In this document: positions 19,187-26,991 of the stretch, piece by piece
How positions within the stretch are numbered: the first letter of the stretch is position 1
Layout: each line of letters opens with the position of its first letter
Source of the DNA: Pseudolabrys sp035718275
GTDB lineage: Bacteria; Pseudomonadota; Alphaproteobacteria; Rhizobiales; Xanthobacteraceae
Assembly: GCA_035718275.1 (NCBI GenBank)
Contig: DASTHI010000002.1
Location: forward strand, 20,226-84,225
Length of the DNA stretch: 64,000 nucleotides
Reading direction: 5' to 3'
Notes under the pieces: generated by a model
What the model was told of the DNA's origin: nothing
What the model saw: the letters and a program-made list of their open reading frames with translations, nothing else
Database searches by the model: none
Translations under genes and position numbers: made by a program

Positions 19187-20029
19187 TTACTCAGGGAAGG
19201 TGACCAGCTTCGCGAGCCGGGCAAGGATCAAGTCGAGCAGCATACCGACAATTCCGATAACCACGATCGCGGTGATCACATTGGTTATGGACAGGTTGTT
19301 CCATTCGTTCCAGACGAAGTAGCCGATACCGGTGCCACCGACGAGCATCTCGGCGGCTACGATCACCAGCCAGGCGATCCCGATAGAAATGCGCATGCCG
19401 GTCAGTATTGTCGGCGCCGCGGCCGGCAGGATGATGGTGAAAGCGCGGCGGAGCGTACCGACTTCCAGCGTCTTTGCGACATTGAGCCATTCGCGCCGCA
19501 CCGAAGCCACGCCGAAAGCAGTGTTCATCATGGTCGGCCATAACGAGCAGATGAAAATAACGAAGATCGCCGACAGGCTTGAATCCTTGATCGTGTAGAG
19601 CGCGAGCGGCATCCAGGCGAGCGGCGAGATCGGTTTGAGTACCTGAATAAAGGGATCGAGTGACCGGCTCATCAATGGCGACATGCCGATCAGAAAACCG
19701 ACGGGCACCGCAATCGCGACGGCCAGCAGATAGCCGAGCATTACCCGCCCGATCGAGAAGGCGAGCTGGATGCCGACGCCCTTGTCGTTGGGGCCGTTAT
19801 CGTAGAATGGTTGGCGCAGATGCTCCCACAGCTTCGCGCCGACATCAATTGGACCCGGCATTGCCGACGCGCCCCGCGTTGCTGTCGCGCCCATCAACTT
19901 GGCGTATTCGGGATCCATGCGCTGCGTGACGCCCGACCCGCGAGTGGCGAGATGCCACGCCACGAGGAAACTGAACAACAGCGCGAGTGAAACGACAGCT
20001 GCGCGGGCCGTGAGTGATGCCGCATTCAT
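19187..20029 (-). CDS. ABC transporter permease, nitrate/cyanate type (NrtB/CynB-like)
   Basis: 280 residues: an N-terminal membrane anchor (AAVVSLALLFSFLVAWHLA), a periplasmic loop, then about five helices of the binding-protein-dependent permease domain. The EAA loop near residue 185 reads EWLNVAKTLEVGTLRRAFTIILPAA in parts and contacts the ATPase. Its ATG follows the binding-protein stop directly (TGAATG), indicating coupled translation. With its neighbours it forms an importer for small anions, presumably cyanate. Confidence 0.88.
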   Translation of the reverse strand: MNAASLTARAAVVSLALLFSFLVAWHLATRGSGVTQRMDPEYAKLMGATATRGASAMPGPIDVGAKLWEHLRQPFYDNGPNDKGVGIQLAFSIGRVMLGYLLAVAIAVPVGFLIGMSPLMSRSLDPFIQVLKPISPLAWMPLALYTIKDSSLSAIFVIFICSLWPTMMNTAFGVASVRREWLNVAKTLEVGTLRRAFTIILPAAAPTILTGMRISIGIAWLVIVAAEMLVGGTGIGYFVWNEWNNLSITNVITAIVVIGIVGMLLDLILARLAKLVTFPE

Positions 20030-21415
20030 TCAGACAGCCTTCCTGATCTTGAAGCTCTTGACGTACTCGTCAGGTTTGGCCGGATCGAAGGTTTTGCCCA
20101 TGACCATGAAACTTTTCGAGGTGGTCGATGGCGGCGTCAGCCCCATTTCCTTCATTAGCTTCGCTGTGTCCGTGGCAAGATATACTTCCTGCGCCACTTT
20201 GGCGTAGTCGACGTCGCCCTTGATCTGACCCCAGCGCTTCATCTGCGTCATGATCCAGATCGCGAAGGACTGCCAGGGGAAGGGGTCGAAGTCGACGCGA
20301 CTGGGCACACGCTGCACATTCCCGAGACCGTCGGCAAACGTGCCGGTGAGCACCTGTTCGATCACCGTGACGGGTTGATTGAGATAGTTGGCCGGCGCGA
20401 TCGCTTGTGCGATCTGCTTGCGATTCTCCGGCTTGGTGGCAAACGCCGTGGCATCGATAATCGACTTGAGCAATGCTGCGTACGTGTTGGGTGATTGCGT
20501 CACGAATTCCTGTGATGCCGAGAACACGCAGCAAGGATGCCCCTCCCAGATATTCTTCGAGAGTACGTGAATGAAACCGACGCCGTCATATACTGCGCGC
20601 TGATTCATCGGATCAGGACCGAGATAGCCGTCGAGATTTTCGGCACGCAGATTGGCAACCATCTCGGGCGGCGGCACGGCGCGGATCTGCACGTCCTGAT
20701 CGGGATCGAGCCCGTGCTCCGCGAGATAGTAACGCAGGAGATAGTTGTGCATCGAATAATCGAAGGGCACCGCGAATTTGAAACCTTTCCATGACTTCGG
20801 ATCACGCTTGTCCTTGTGCTTGATCGCCAGCGTGATGGCTTGGCCGTTGATGTTCTCGATCGCCGGCGCGGTGTAGGGGATGGGCTGCGAGCCGGCACCG
20901 AGCGTGATCGCCAACGGCATGGGCGAAAGCATGTGCGCGGCGTCGTATTCCTTGTTCAGCGTCTTGTCGCGGATGACGGCCCAGCCTGCGGTCTTGATCA
21001 CCTCGACGTTGAGGCCATGCTTGGTGTAAAAGCCCATCGGCTGAGCCATGATGATCGGCGTACCGCAGGTGATGGGGATAAACCCAACCTTGAGGTCCTG
21101 TTTCTCAAGAGGCCCCGGCGCCGCAAAGATTTCCGTCGCGGTTTTCAGCGGAAAGGCCTGCGACAGGGCAGCCAAAGCGGTCGAGGCGCCAAGCGATCTC
21201 AGAAACGCGCGGCGGGCAATGTCCTTCGGGAACATCGCCCGCATTACGGCCGAAGCGACGACGCTTTCGTATCGCTTTTCTTCGCTCTCGTCGACGCATT
21301 GCGGATGTGGCGCGACATCGCGCTCGTGTTCGGCCTGATCAGTGTGACGACCGCAAGAACAACCCTTGCTGCTCAATGAACGTGACGGGTCAAAGGGATT
21401 ATCGAATGTGGACAT
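20030..21415 (-). CDS. ABC transporter substrate-binding protein, NrtA/CynA-like, Tat-exported, with Cys-rich N-terminal extension
   Basis: 461 residues. The binding domain starts near residue 95 (KQDLKVGFIPITCGTPIIMA) and continues in the NrtA/CmpA style to the C-terminus. A twin-arginine signal (ARRAFLRSLGASTALAALS) begins only at residue 67. In front lies an unusual extension with Cys19, Cys21, His24 and Cys40 (SKGCSCGRHTDQAEH). The start at 21415 follows AGGGG; the open frame continues upstream but without family similarity. The first gene of the cyanase operon, it presumably binds cyanate or a related anion. Confidence 0.85.
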   Translation of the reverse strand: MSTFDNPFDPSRSLSSKGCSCGRHTDQAEHERDVAPHPQCVDESEEKRYESVVASAVMRAMFPKDIARRAFLRSLGASTALAALSQAFPLKTATEIFAAPGPLEKQDLKVGFIPITCGTPIIMAQPMGFYTKHGLNVEVIKTAGWAVIRDKTLNKEYDAAHMLSPMPLAITLGAGSQPIPYTAPAIENINGQAITLAIKHKDKRDPKSWKGFKFAVPFDYSMHNYLLRYYLAEHGLDPDQDVQIRAVPPPEMVANLRAENLDGYLGPDPMNQRAVYDGVGFIHVLSKNIWEGHPCCVFSASQEFVTQSPNTYAALLKSIIDATAFATKPENRKQIAQAIAPANYLNQPVTVIEQVLTGTFADGLGNVQRVPSRVDFDPFPWQSFAIWIMTQMKRWGQIKGDVDYAKVAQEVYLATDTAKLMKEMGLTPPSTTSKSFMVMGKTFDPAKPDEYVKSFKIRKAV

Positions 21416-21625
21416 GGCAACGCCCCTGTTGGACCGGACCCGGCCGGCAATTGACTGCTGATCTGCAATCAGCGTGCCAATTATTCGGCGACAGCTTGCG
21501 CCACAGTGACCGCAGTCATTCAGGCTCTGAGGGGGCAGCAGACATCTGACGTGCCCCAATCTTGGGCAAACGCTGTAAACTTCGGCACCCTTGTCAAAGA
21601 TCGGATCGCATGCGACGGGAACACC

Positions 21626-22933
21626 ATGAGCACCGACGGGCTGATGGGACACAAGGGCCTGCAACTTACGCCGCACCCTTTGCGTGCCGCGATACTCGGC
21701 GAGCTGCACGCCCGCCCGTTCACGCCCATGGCAGCACCGCGCCGCGTGCTGCATTTTGCATTCGATACATTGGGTGACGCCGGCAACCGAGATCGGGCGT
21801 CACTGGCTGAAATCTGCAGTCGCCATCATCTCGAGCCGCTGAAGGACGGAGTGAAGCAGCACCGCATCGTGTTCGGCGGCGCCATTCTGCGATGGGAGCA
21901 GCATACCGAATTTACCACCTACACTTGGGAGCTGCCTTCGCCCGGCGCCCACCCCTTCCATCCGGATGCCGCCTCGCTGGCCGGGCTGATGACCGATCTG
22001 CCACAGCCAGGGCCGCTCCTCGTGGCCCTTGATCTGCATCTCCTCAAGGGCGGAAAAGAGGAAGTCTCCGTCACCGGCCTGTTCGACCGGGCGAGCCTTG
22101 CAGTAGCCGAGAACTCGGACGGCTGTGCGCTGTTTGCGACTGATTTTCAGGTCGATGCCGGCGGCTTCGTCCGTATTCTTGTGCTGGATCGGGAACTTGG
22201 CAGCGAACGGGCGGGAGCCGTAGTCCAACGCATTCTGGAGCTCGAAACCTATCGCACCCTCGCGCTGCTCGGCCTTCCGGAGGCGCAGCGCCTGATGCCT
22301 TTCATCGCTCGCATCGAGAAGCGGCTTGGCGAACTCACTGACGAAATGCGGCGCACGGACGAGTTCGTCAACAATCATCGCCTGCTTTATGAATTGACCG
22401 AGCTCGCGGCGGAACTGGAAGCCGGCGCTGCGGCGAGCATGTTCCGCTTCGGCGCGACACGAGCTTATTACGAAATTGCGCAGCTGCGACTGCAGACGGT
22501 TGGCGAACGCAAGGTGGACGGTCTACCCACCTGGTCTTCATTCCTGGCCCGGCGCATGTCACCCGCGATGCGCACCTGCATCACCACCGCGGAGCGGCAG
22601 GCGAACTTATCGGAAAAACTTGCGCGGGCCGCCAATCTGCTGCGGACGCGGGTGGATGTCGAGCTGGAGCAACAGAATCGTGACCTGCTGCGGTCGATGA
22701 ACGAACGGACGCGGCTGCAGTTGCGGCTGCAAGCCACGGTCGAAGGGCTCTCCGTTGCGGCGATCAGCTACTATGTTGTCGGGCTGTTCGGGTACGTGAT
22801 CAAAGGCGTGCATGACGAAGGTGTGCCGGTCAATGTATCGCTCGCCACGGCGCTCTTTGTGCCTATCGCGTTGCTTGCAATATGGTGGGTGGTCAGACGC
22901 GTAAGGCGCAAGCACATCGCGGGAACGGAGTAA
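21626..22933 (+). CDS. DUF3422 family membrane protein
   Basis: 435 residues. Most of the protein is soluble: an N-terminal HPLRAAILGELHARPF motif typical of DUF3422, then a mixed alpha/beta region, a helical section (residues about 260-370) and two transmembrane helices near the C-terminus (VEGLSVAAISYYVVGLFGYV and ATALFVPIALLAIWWVV). The start at 21626 follows GGGA; a longer frame to 21506 is less like the family. It is divergent from the cyanate operon. Function unknown; the topology suggests a sensor or a CorA-like arrangement (speculation). Confidence 0.75.
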   Translation: MSTDGLMGHKGLQLTPHPLRAAILGELHARPFTPMAAPRRVLHFAFDTLGDAGNRDRASLAEICSRHHLEPLKDGVKQHRIVFGGAILRWEQHTEFTTYTWELPSPGAHPFHPDAASLAGLMTDLPQPGPLLVALDLHLLKGGKEEVSVTGLFDRASLAVAENSDGCALFATDFQVDAGGFVRILVLDRELGSERAGAVVQRILELETYRTLALLGLPEAQRLMPFIARIEKRLGELTDEMRRTDEFVNNHRLLYELTELAAELEAGAAASMFRFGATRAYYEIAQLRLQTVGERKVDGLPTWSSFLARRMSPAMRTCITTAERQANLSEKLARAANLLRTRVDVELEQQNRDLLRSMNERTRLQLRLQATVEGLSVAAISYYVVGLFGYVIKGVHDEGVPVNVSLATALFVPIALLAIWWVVRRVRRKHIAGTE

Positions 22934-22954
22934 AAAGCAGCAGGAGGTCTAGCC

Positions 22955-24175
22955 ATGCGCACGGAGCGCCTCAAATTCTCCAACCACAAAGGAGAAAAGC
23001 TCGCCGCACTATTCGATCTCCCTCTTGGCAAGCCGAACGCGTTCGCGCTTTTCGCGCACTGCTTCACCTGCGGTAAGGACAATCTGGCAGCCAAGCGCAT
23101 TTCCGAAGGACTCGCGATGTGCGGCATCGGCGTGCTGCGCTTTGACTTCACCGGCATCGGCATGAGCGAAGGCACGTTCGCCGAAACCCATTTTTCGTCC
23201 AATGTCGATGATCTGGTCTCCGCAGCCGATCATCTGCGAAATGTGTATGGTGCGCCGGCCATCCTGATCGGTCACAGTCTCGGCGGCGCCGCGATGATAG
23301 CCGCGGCGCAACGCATTCCCGACGCACGGGCCGTCGTGACGATCGCCGCGCCATCCGATCCGGCGCATGTGACGGGTCTGTTCAAGGAGCGCATCGCCGA
23401 TATTCGCGATCAGGGAGAGGTCGAGGTGCAGCTCGCCGGGCGGCCGTTCCGCATCAACCGCAACTTCATCGAAGATGTAGCGGAAAACAAGATCAACGAG
23501 CATCTGGCGAGCTTGCGCAAGGCACTGCTTGTATTTCATTCCCCGACGGATGACATCGTCGGCATCGAGAATGCGTCGCAAATTTTTACGTCCGCAAAGC
23601 ATCCGAAGAGCTTCGTATCCCTTGCCGGCGCCGATCACCTCATTAGCAAGCGAAGCGATGCAGTCTACGTGGCGAATGTGATCGCCGCCTGGGCCGCACG
23701 GTATTTCGAGCAGACACCCGATCGCAGCGAGGCAGAAATCGAAATCGGGACCGTTGTCGTGCGCGAAACGGGCAGCGGAAAATTTCAGCAGGAGATCCTG
23801 AGTGGTCCGCACCGGTTCATCGCCGATGAGCCGGTCAAGGTCGGCGGACACGATTCAGGACCCGGTCCATACGATCTGCTGCTGGCCGCCTTGGGTGCGT
23901 GCACGTCGATGACGTTGCGGCTCTATGCCGAGCATAAAAAGCTGCCGCTCGAGCGAGTGACTGTCCGTCTGCAGCACAACAAGATTCATGCCGAGGATTG
24001 CCTGAGTTGCGAGACGAAGGAAGGAATGGTCGATCGCATCGATCGCAATATCACATTGGAAGGCACCCTAGATCCCGATCAACGCAAGCGGCTCCTGGAA
24101 ATCGCGGATAAATGCCCGGTACACCGCACGCTCGAATCCGAAATTGAGATCCGCACTTTCGAGCGTCTGGTTTAA
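22955..24175 (+). CDS. Bifunctional alpha/beta-hydrolase/OsmC-family fusion protein
   Basis: 406 residues in two domains. Residues 1-255 are an alpha/beta-hydrolase with the nucleophile elbow GHSLGGAA (Ser near residue 110), Asp (SPTDDIVG) and His (AGADHLIS). Residues 265-406 are an OsmC/Ohr domain with the two redox Cys at the usual places (LGACTSMTLR and DKCPVHRTL), expected to reduce organic hydroperoxides. Such fusions recur in proteobacteria. Starts 21 bp after the DUF3422 gene with AGGAGG in front of the ATG, so the two may be co-transcribed. Confidence 0.88.
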   Translation: MRTERLKFSNHKGEKLAALFDLPLGKPNAFALFAHCFTCGKDNLAAKRISEGLAMCGIGVLRFDFTGIGMSEGTFAETHFSSNVDDLVSAADHLRNVYGAPAILIGHSLGGAAMIAAAQRIPDARAVVTIAAPSDPAHVTGLFKERIADIRDQGEVEVQLAGRPFRINRNFIEDVAENKINEHLASLRKALLVFHSPTDDIVGIENASQIFTSAKHPKSFVSLAGADHLISKRSDAVYVANVIAAWAARYFEQTPDRSEAEIEIGTVVVRETGSGKFQQEILSGPHRFIADEPVKVGGHDSGPGPYDLLLAALGACTSMTLRLYAEHKKLPLERVTVRLQHNKIHAEDCLSCETKEGMVDRIDRNITLEGTLDPDQRKRLLEIADKCPVHRTLESEIEIRTFERLV

Positions 24176-24187
24176 TGGCCCGTTGGG

Positions 24188-24427
24188 ATGTATGTGATGG
24201 ACATGGAAGATGCTGCGCGGGCGCTCACGTTGCAGTTTCTCGCTTGGCTGGCGGAAGCGCCGCGCAACTATGCTGACGCGGAGGCTTGGCGCCGAAGCTG
24301 TCCGCATCTGTCGATCTGGGAAGACGCCATCGCAAACGGGCTCATTCGTTTCGAGAACGGCAGTAGCATGAAGGAATCCCGGATCCTGCTGACTGCGCTT
24401 GGCCGCAGCTATCTCGAGCTAAATTGA
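24188..24427 (+). CDS. Small conserved hypothetical protein
   Basis: 79 residues, helical, with a pattern (ALTLQFLAWLAEAPRNYADA, then WRRSCPHLSIWEDA and LTALGRSYLE) like a single winged-helix or helix-turn-helix unit. It starts 12 bp after the hydrolase-OsmC gene and probably belongs to the same transcript. No strong ribosome-binding site is visible; ATGs at 24188 and 24197 are both possible. I recall similar short proteins next to this fusion in bradyrhizobia, but no function. Confidence 0.55.
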   Translation: MYVMDMEDAARALTLQFLAWLAEAPRNYADAEAWRRSCPHLSIWEDAIANGLIRFENGSSMKESRILLTALGRSYLELN

Positions 24428-24582
24428 TCCGCTACGGGGATCTAGCCCGCCGACTCGGCCTGGAGGCGAATCTAGCTCGCTAGGCAGGCTCGGTCCCGTC
24501 TGGCTCAAGACCTTGGGGCAGAGTCATTTGGCATCACGCTTGTTCTTGCGGCTTGACCTGATCTGGTCCATCGTTCAGATTA

Positions 24583-24597
24583 GAACAAATAGCGAAC
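24583..24597. promoter_or_regulatory. LexA (SOS) box GAAC-N7-GAAC upstream of imuA
   Basis: GAACAAATAGCGAAC matches exactly the alphaproteobacterial LexA operator, a direct repeat of GAAC with a 7-bp spacer. It lies 61 bp before the imuA start codon, where a promoter would be expected, and predicts DNA-damage induction of imuA-imuB-dnaE2. Confidence 0.88.
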
Positions 24598-24657
24598 ACA
24601 AATTGGGAGACAAAGGTCCTAAAGACTAAATGTACTTTTGTCTTCAATGAGTTAGCA

Positions 24658-25476
24658 ATGATCACTCAGCTTCGCCAACGTCTTCTCGGCCTGCAAAGGT
24701 CTCCGATCGGACCCGGTACCCGACCCCTCGGCATTCCTGCCATCGATGCAATCCTGGGCGGCGGGCTCATTTATGGCGCCCTGCATGAAGTCGCGGCATC
24801 TGGCGAAGCCCACTTCCCGACCGCAATGGGATTCGTCCTGGGGCTGGTTGCGCCTCCTCAGATTTCAGGAACGACATACAGACAACAGCAGCAAACGCTC
24901 CGGAATGACGGCGTCTGCATGCAAAAAGGCAAGAGCATCGTCTGGCTCGCCGAGGACATGGTGCTTGTCGAAAGCGGGGCGCCGCATGGCGCCGGCCTCG
25001 ATGCTTTCGGCATCCAGCCTGAGTATCTGGTGACAGTCTTGGCCATGCATCGCCGTGATCTGCTGTGGGCAATGGAAGAAGCGCTCCGCTGCCGCGCTGT
25101 CCGCGCAGTGATCGGCGAGCTGCGCGCCGGAGCGATTGATGCAGTGGCCGTGCGCCGACTCTCCCTCGCGGCAGTGGAGAGCGGTTCACTCGGCTTGCTG
25201 TTGCGGACGACACCTCCCAATGACGCATCCGCTGCCGCCACCCGGTGGATCGTGGGTACGGCGTCAAAAACCAGTGTCATTGCGGGGCGCGAGCGAACCC
25301 GTAATGACACGAAAATAAAAACCCGCTTTACCGCGCAACTTGTCCGCAATCGCCGCGGTCCGGTGGGCTCATGGATTCTCGAATGGAGTGAGAGCGATGG
25401 GCAATTCATGCTCGCAACGCATGCTCAGCCTGTGGCTGTGCAGGCTTTCGACCGACCGCATCGCCAGGTCGCGTGA
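24658..25476 (+). CDS. imuA: SOS mutasome protein ImuA (RecA-like)
   Basis: 272 residues with the usual ImuA layout: GTRPLGIPAIDAILGGGLIYGALHE-type N-terminus (in parts), a degenerate RecA-like core without a full Walker A, and a C-terminus with RRGPVGSWILEW followed by a short tail. ImuA works with ImuB and DnaE2 in damage-induced translesion synthesis. A LexA box stands 61 bp upstream. Its 3' end overlaps imuB by about 80 bases, so translation of the two is probably coupled. Ribosome-binding site is weak. Confidence 0.88.
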   Translation: MITQLRQRLLGLQRSPIGPGTRPLGIPAIDAILGGGLIYGALHEVAASGEAHFPTAMGFVLGLVAPPQISGTTYRQQQQTLRNDGVCMQKGKSIVWLAEDMVLVESGAPHGAGLDAFGIQPEYLVTVLAMHRRDLLWAMEEALRCRAVRAVIGELRAGAIDAVAVRRLSLAAVESGSLGLLLRTTPPNDASAAATRWIVGTASKTSVIAGRERTRNDTKIKTRFTAQLVRNRRGPVGSWILEWSESDGQFMLATHAQPVAVQAFDRPHRQVA

Positions 25477-26947
25477 ACCATCCGCTCCGCTGGTCGTCAC
25501 CGGCAAGCGCGCCAACATCGAAGTCGTGACTGCCGTCGACGAAGCAGCCGAGCGGCTGGGGCTTTCGCCCGGGATTGCATTGGCGCAGGCGCATGCGATG
25601 AGTCCCAGTATCGAGACAACCGCCGAAGACATTGAAGCAGATGTCGCGCTGCTCGAGTCCATTGCCGACTGGTGCCTCCGTTACACGCCACTGGTGGCTT
25701 GCGATCCCTCTGACGGACTGCTGCTCGACATCACCGGTTGCGCCCATCTTTATGGCGGCGAAACCAGACTTGTCGCCGATCTCAGTAATCGTCTCGATCG
25801 CGCAGGCTTCGCCTATTCGCTTGCCATTGCCGGGACGATCGGCGCTGCCTGGGCCCTCGCACATTTTGGCAAACCGGGAAGTTATCCCTGCGGGAATGAA
25901 CGAGCACTGCTTGCACCATTGCCGCTTCCGGCGCTGCGTCTTCCGGCGGACACGGTGGCAGGGCTTGCCCGTGTCGGCCTCAAGCGCATCGACGACATCC
26001 TCGATTTCCCGCGCGCGCCGCTGACCGCGCGCTTCGGATCGCAAGTGCTGAGTCAACTGGATCGCGCTCTCGGACTCGAGCATGAGCCGCTCACGCCCAG
26101 GCTGCCAGTTGCGCCCTATGTCGCCGAGCAGCGGTTTGCCGAGCCGATCGCACGCGAGGAAGACGTGCTGGCAGTCACGTTGCGGCTGGCACGGCGGCTG
26201 CAAATCGCGCTGGAGCGGCGCGGAGACGGAGCGCGCCGCATCGAGCTGAGCCTCTTCCGGACCGACGGTGTCGTTCGCCGCATTGCGGCCGGGACCTCGC
26301 GGCCCTCGCGCAATCCGGAGGACATCCGTGCTCTTTTCGTTGAACGCTTCGCCGGGCTCAATGATGAACTCGACCCGGGCTTCGGATTCGACATGGCGCG
26401 ACTGTCCGTGCTCGTTGCCGAACCCGCGCCTCCCGAACAGATCGGCATCGGCCGCGGCGAAGATACTGCCGAGCTCTGCCGCCTTGTCGATCGCCTAAGT
26501 GCACGGCTCGGCACGCGACGCGTGCGCCGGCTGATCGCGCAGGACAGTCATATTCCGGAGATCGCGGAAACGGCTTTGCCCGCACAGATGCTCAATGGCG
26601 ATCACGGGTGGACTGCTTTCCGCAGATACAGGGATGACTCCGAGCTTCCGCCTCGTCCGCTGCGGCTATTGGCGCGCCCGGAGCCGATCGATGCCGTGGC
26701 GGAGGTGCCGGACGGGCCGCCGCTGCGCTTCCGCTGGCGGCGCGCGCTGCACGAAGTGGTTGCCGCCGAAGGTCCCGAGCGCATCGATGGAGCCTGGTGG
26801 AGCGAGCATGGCGGGCCCTCGCGCGACTATTTCCGCGTCGAGGACAGGAGCGGATTGCGATTCTGGCTGTTCCGAACCGGGCTCTATCGCGATCTCGCGC
26901 AATCAACCGGTGAGCCAAAGTGGTTCATGCACGGGACGTTCGCCTGA
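25397..26947 (+). CDS. imuB: ImuB, Y-family polymerase-like mutasome hub
   Basis: 516 residues from the ATG at 25397, preceded by GGAG; an ATG at 25421 (MLSLWLCRLSTDR) is the alternative. The Y-family palm, fingers and little-finger regions are recognisable (ADWCLRYTPLVACDPSDG, LLLDITGCAHLYGGE, GLARVGLKRIDDILDFPRAP), but the acidic triad of true Y-polymerases is not complete, as known for ImuB. Family members bridge the beta clamp, ImuA and DnaE2. The C-terminal domain (PLRLLARPEPIDAV to WFMHGTFA) is standard. Starts inside imuA and ends 44 bp before dnaE2. Confidence 0.88.
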   Translation: MGNSCSQRMLSLWLCRLSTDRIARSREPSAPLVVTGKRANIEVVTAVDEAAERLGLSPGIALAQAHAMSPSIETTAEDIEADVALLESIADWCLRYTPLVACDPSDGLLLDITGCAHLYGGETRLVADLSNRLDRAGFAYSLAIAGTIGAAWALAHFGKPGSYPCGNERALLAPLPLPALRLPADTVAGLARVGLKRIDDILDFPRAPLTARFGSQVLSQLDRALGLEHEPLTPRLPVAPYVAEQRFAEPIAREEDVLAVTLRLARRLQIALERRGDGARRIELSLFRTDGVVRRIAAGTSRPSRNPEDIRALFVERFAGLNDELDPGFGFDMARLSVLVAEPAPPEQIGIGRGEDTAELCRLVDRLSARLGTRRVRRLIAQDSHIPEIAETALPAQMLNGDHGWTAFRRYRDDSELPPRPLRLLARPEPIDAVAEVPDGPPLRFRWRRALHEVVAAEGPERIDGAWWSEHGGPSRDYFRVEDRSGLRFWLFRTGLYRDLAQSTGEPKWFMHGTFA

Positions 26948-26991
26948 CTTGTTCTGAATCATTCGGAGCGCAAGCACCCGAATGAAAATCG

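Noticed and set aside
20030..21415. Nitrate transporter annotation (nrtABC)
   Set aside because: No nitrate or nitrite reductase gene is nearby, and cynS is the operon's last gene, so cyanate is more likely; kept as 'nitrate/cyanate type'.
21416..21754. 113-residue N-terminal extension of the nitrate/cyanate-type binding protein
   Set aside because: It crosses the divergent promoter region and overlaps the neighbouring gene; the ATG at 21415 has an AGGGG site and gives the family N-terminus.
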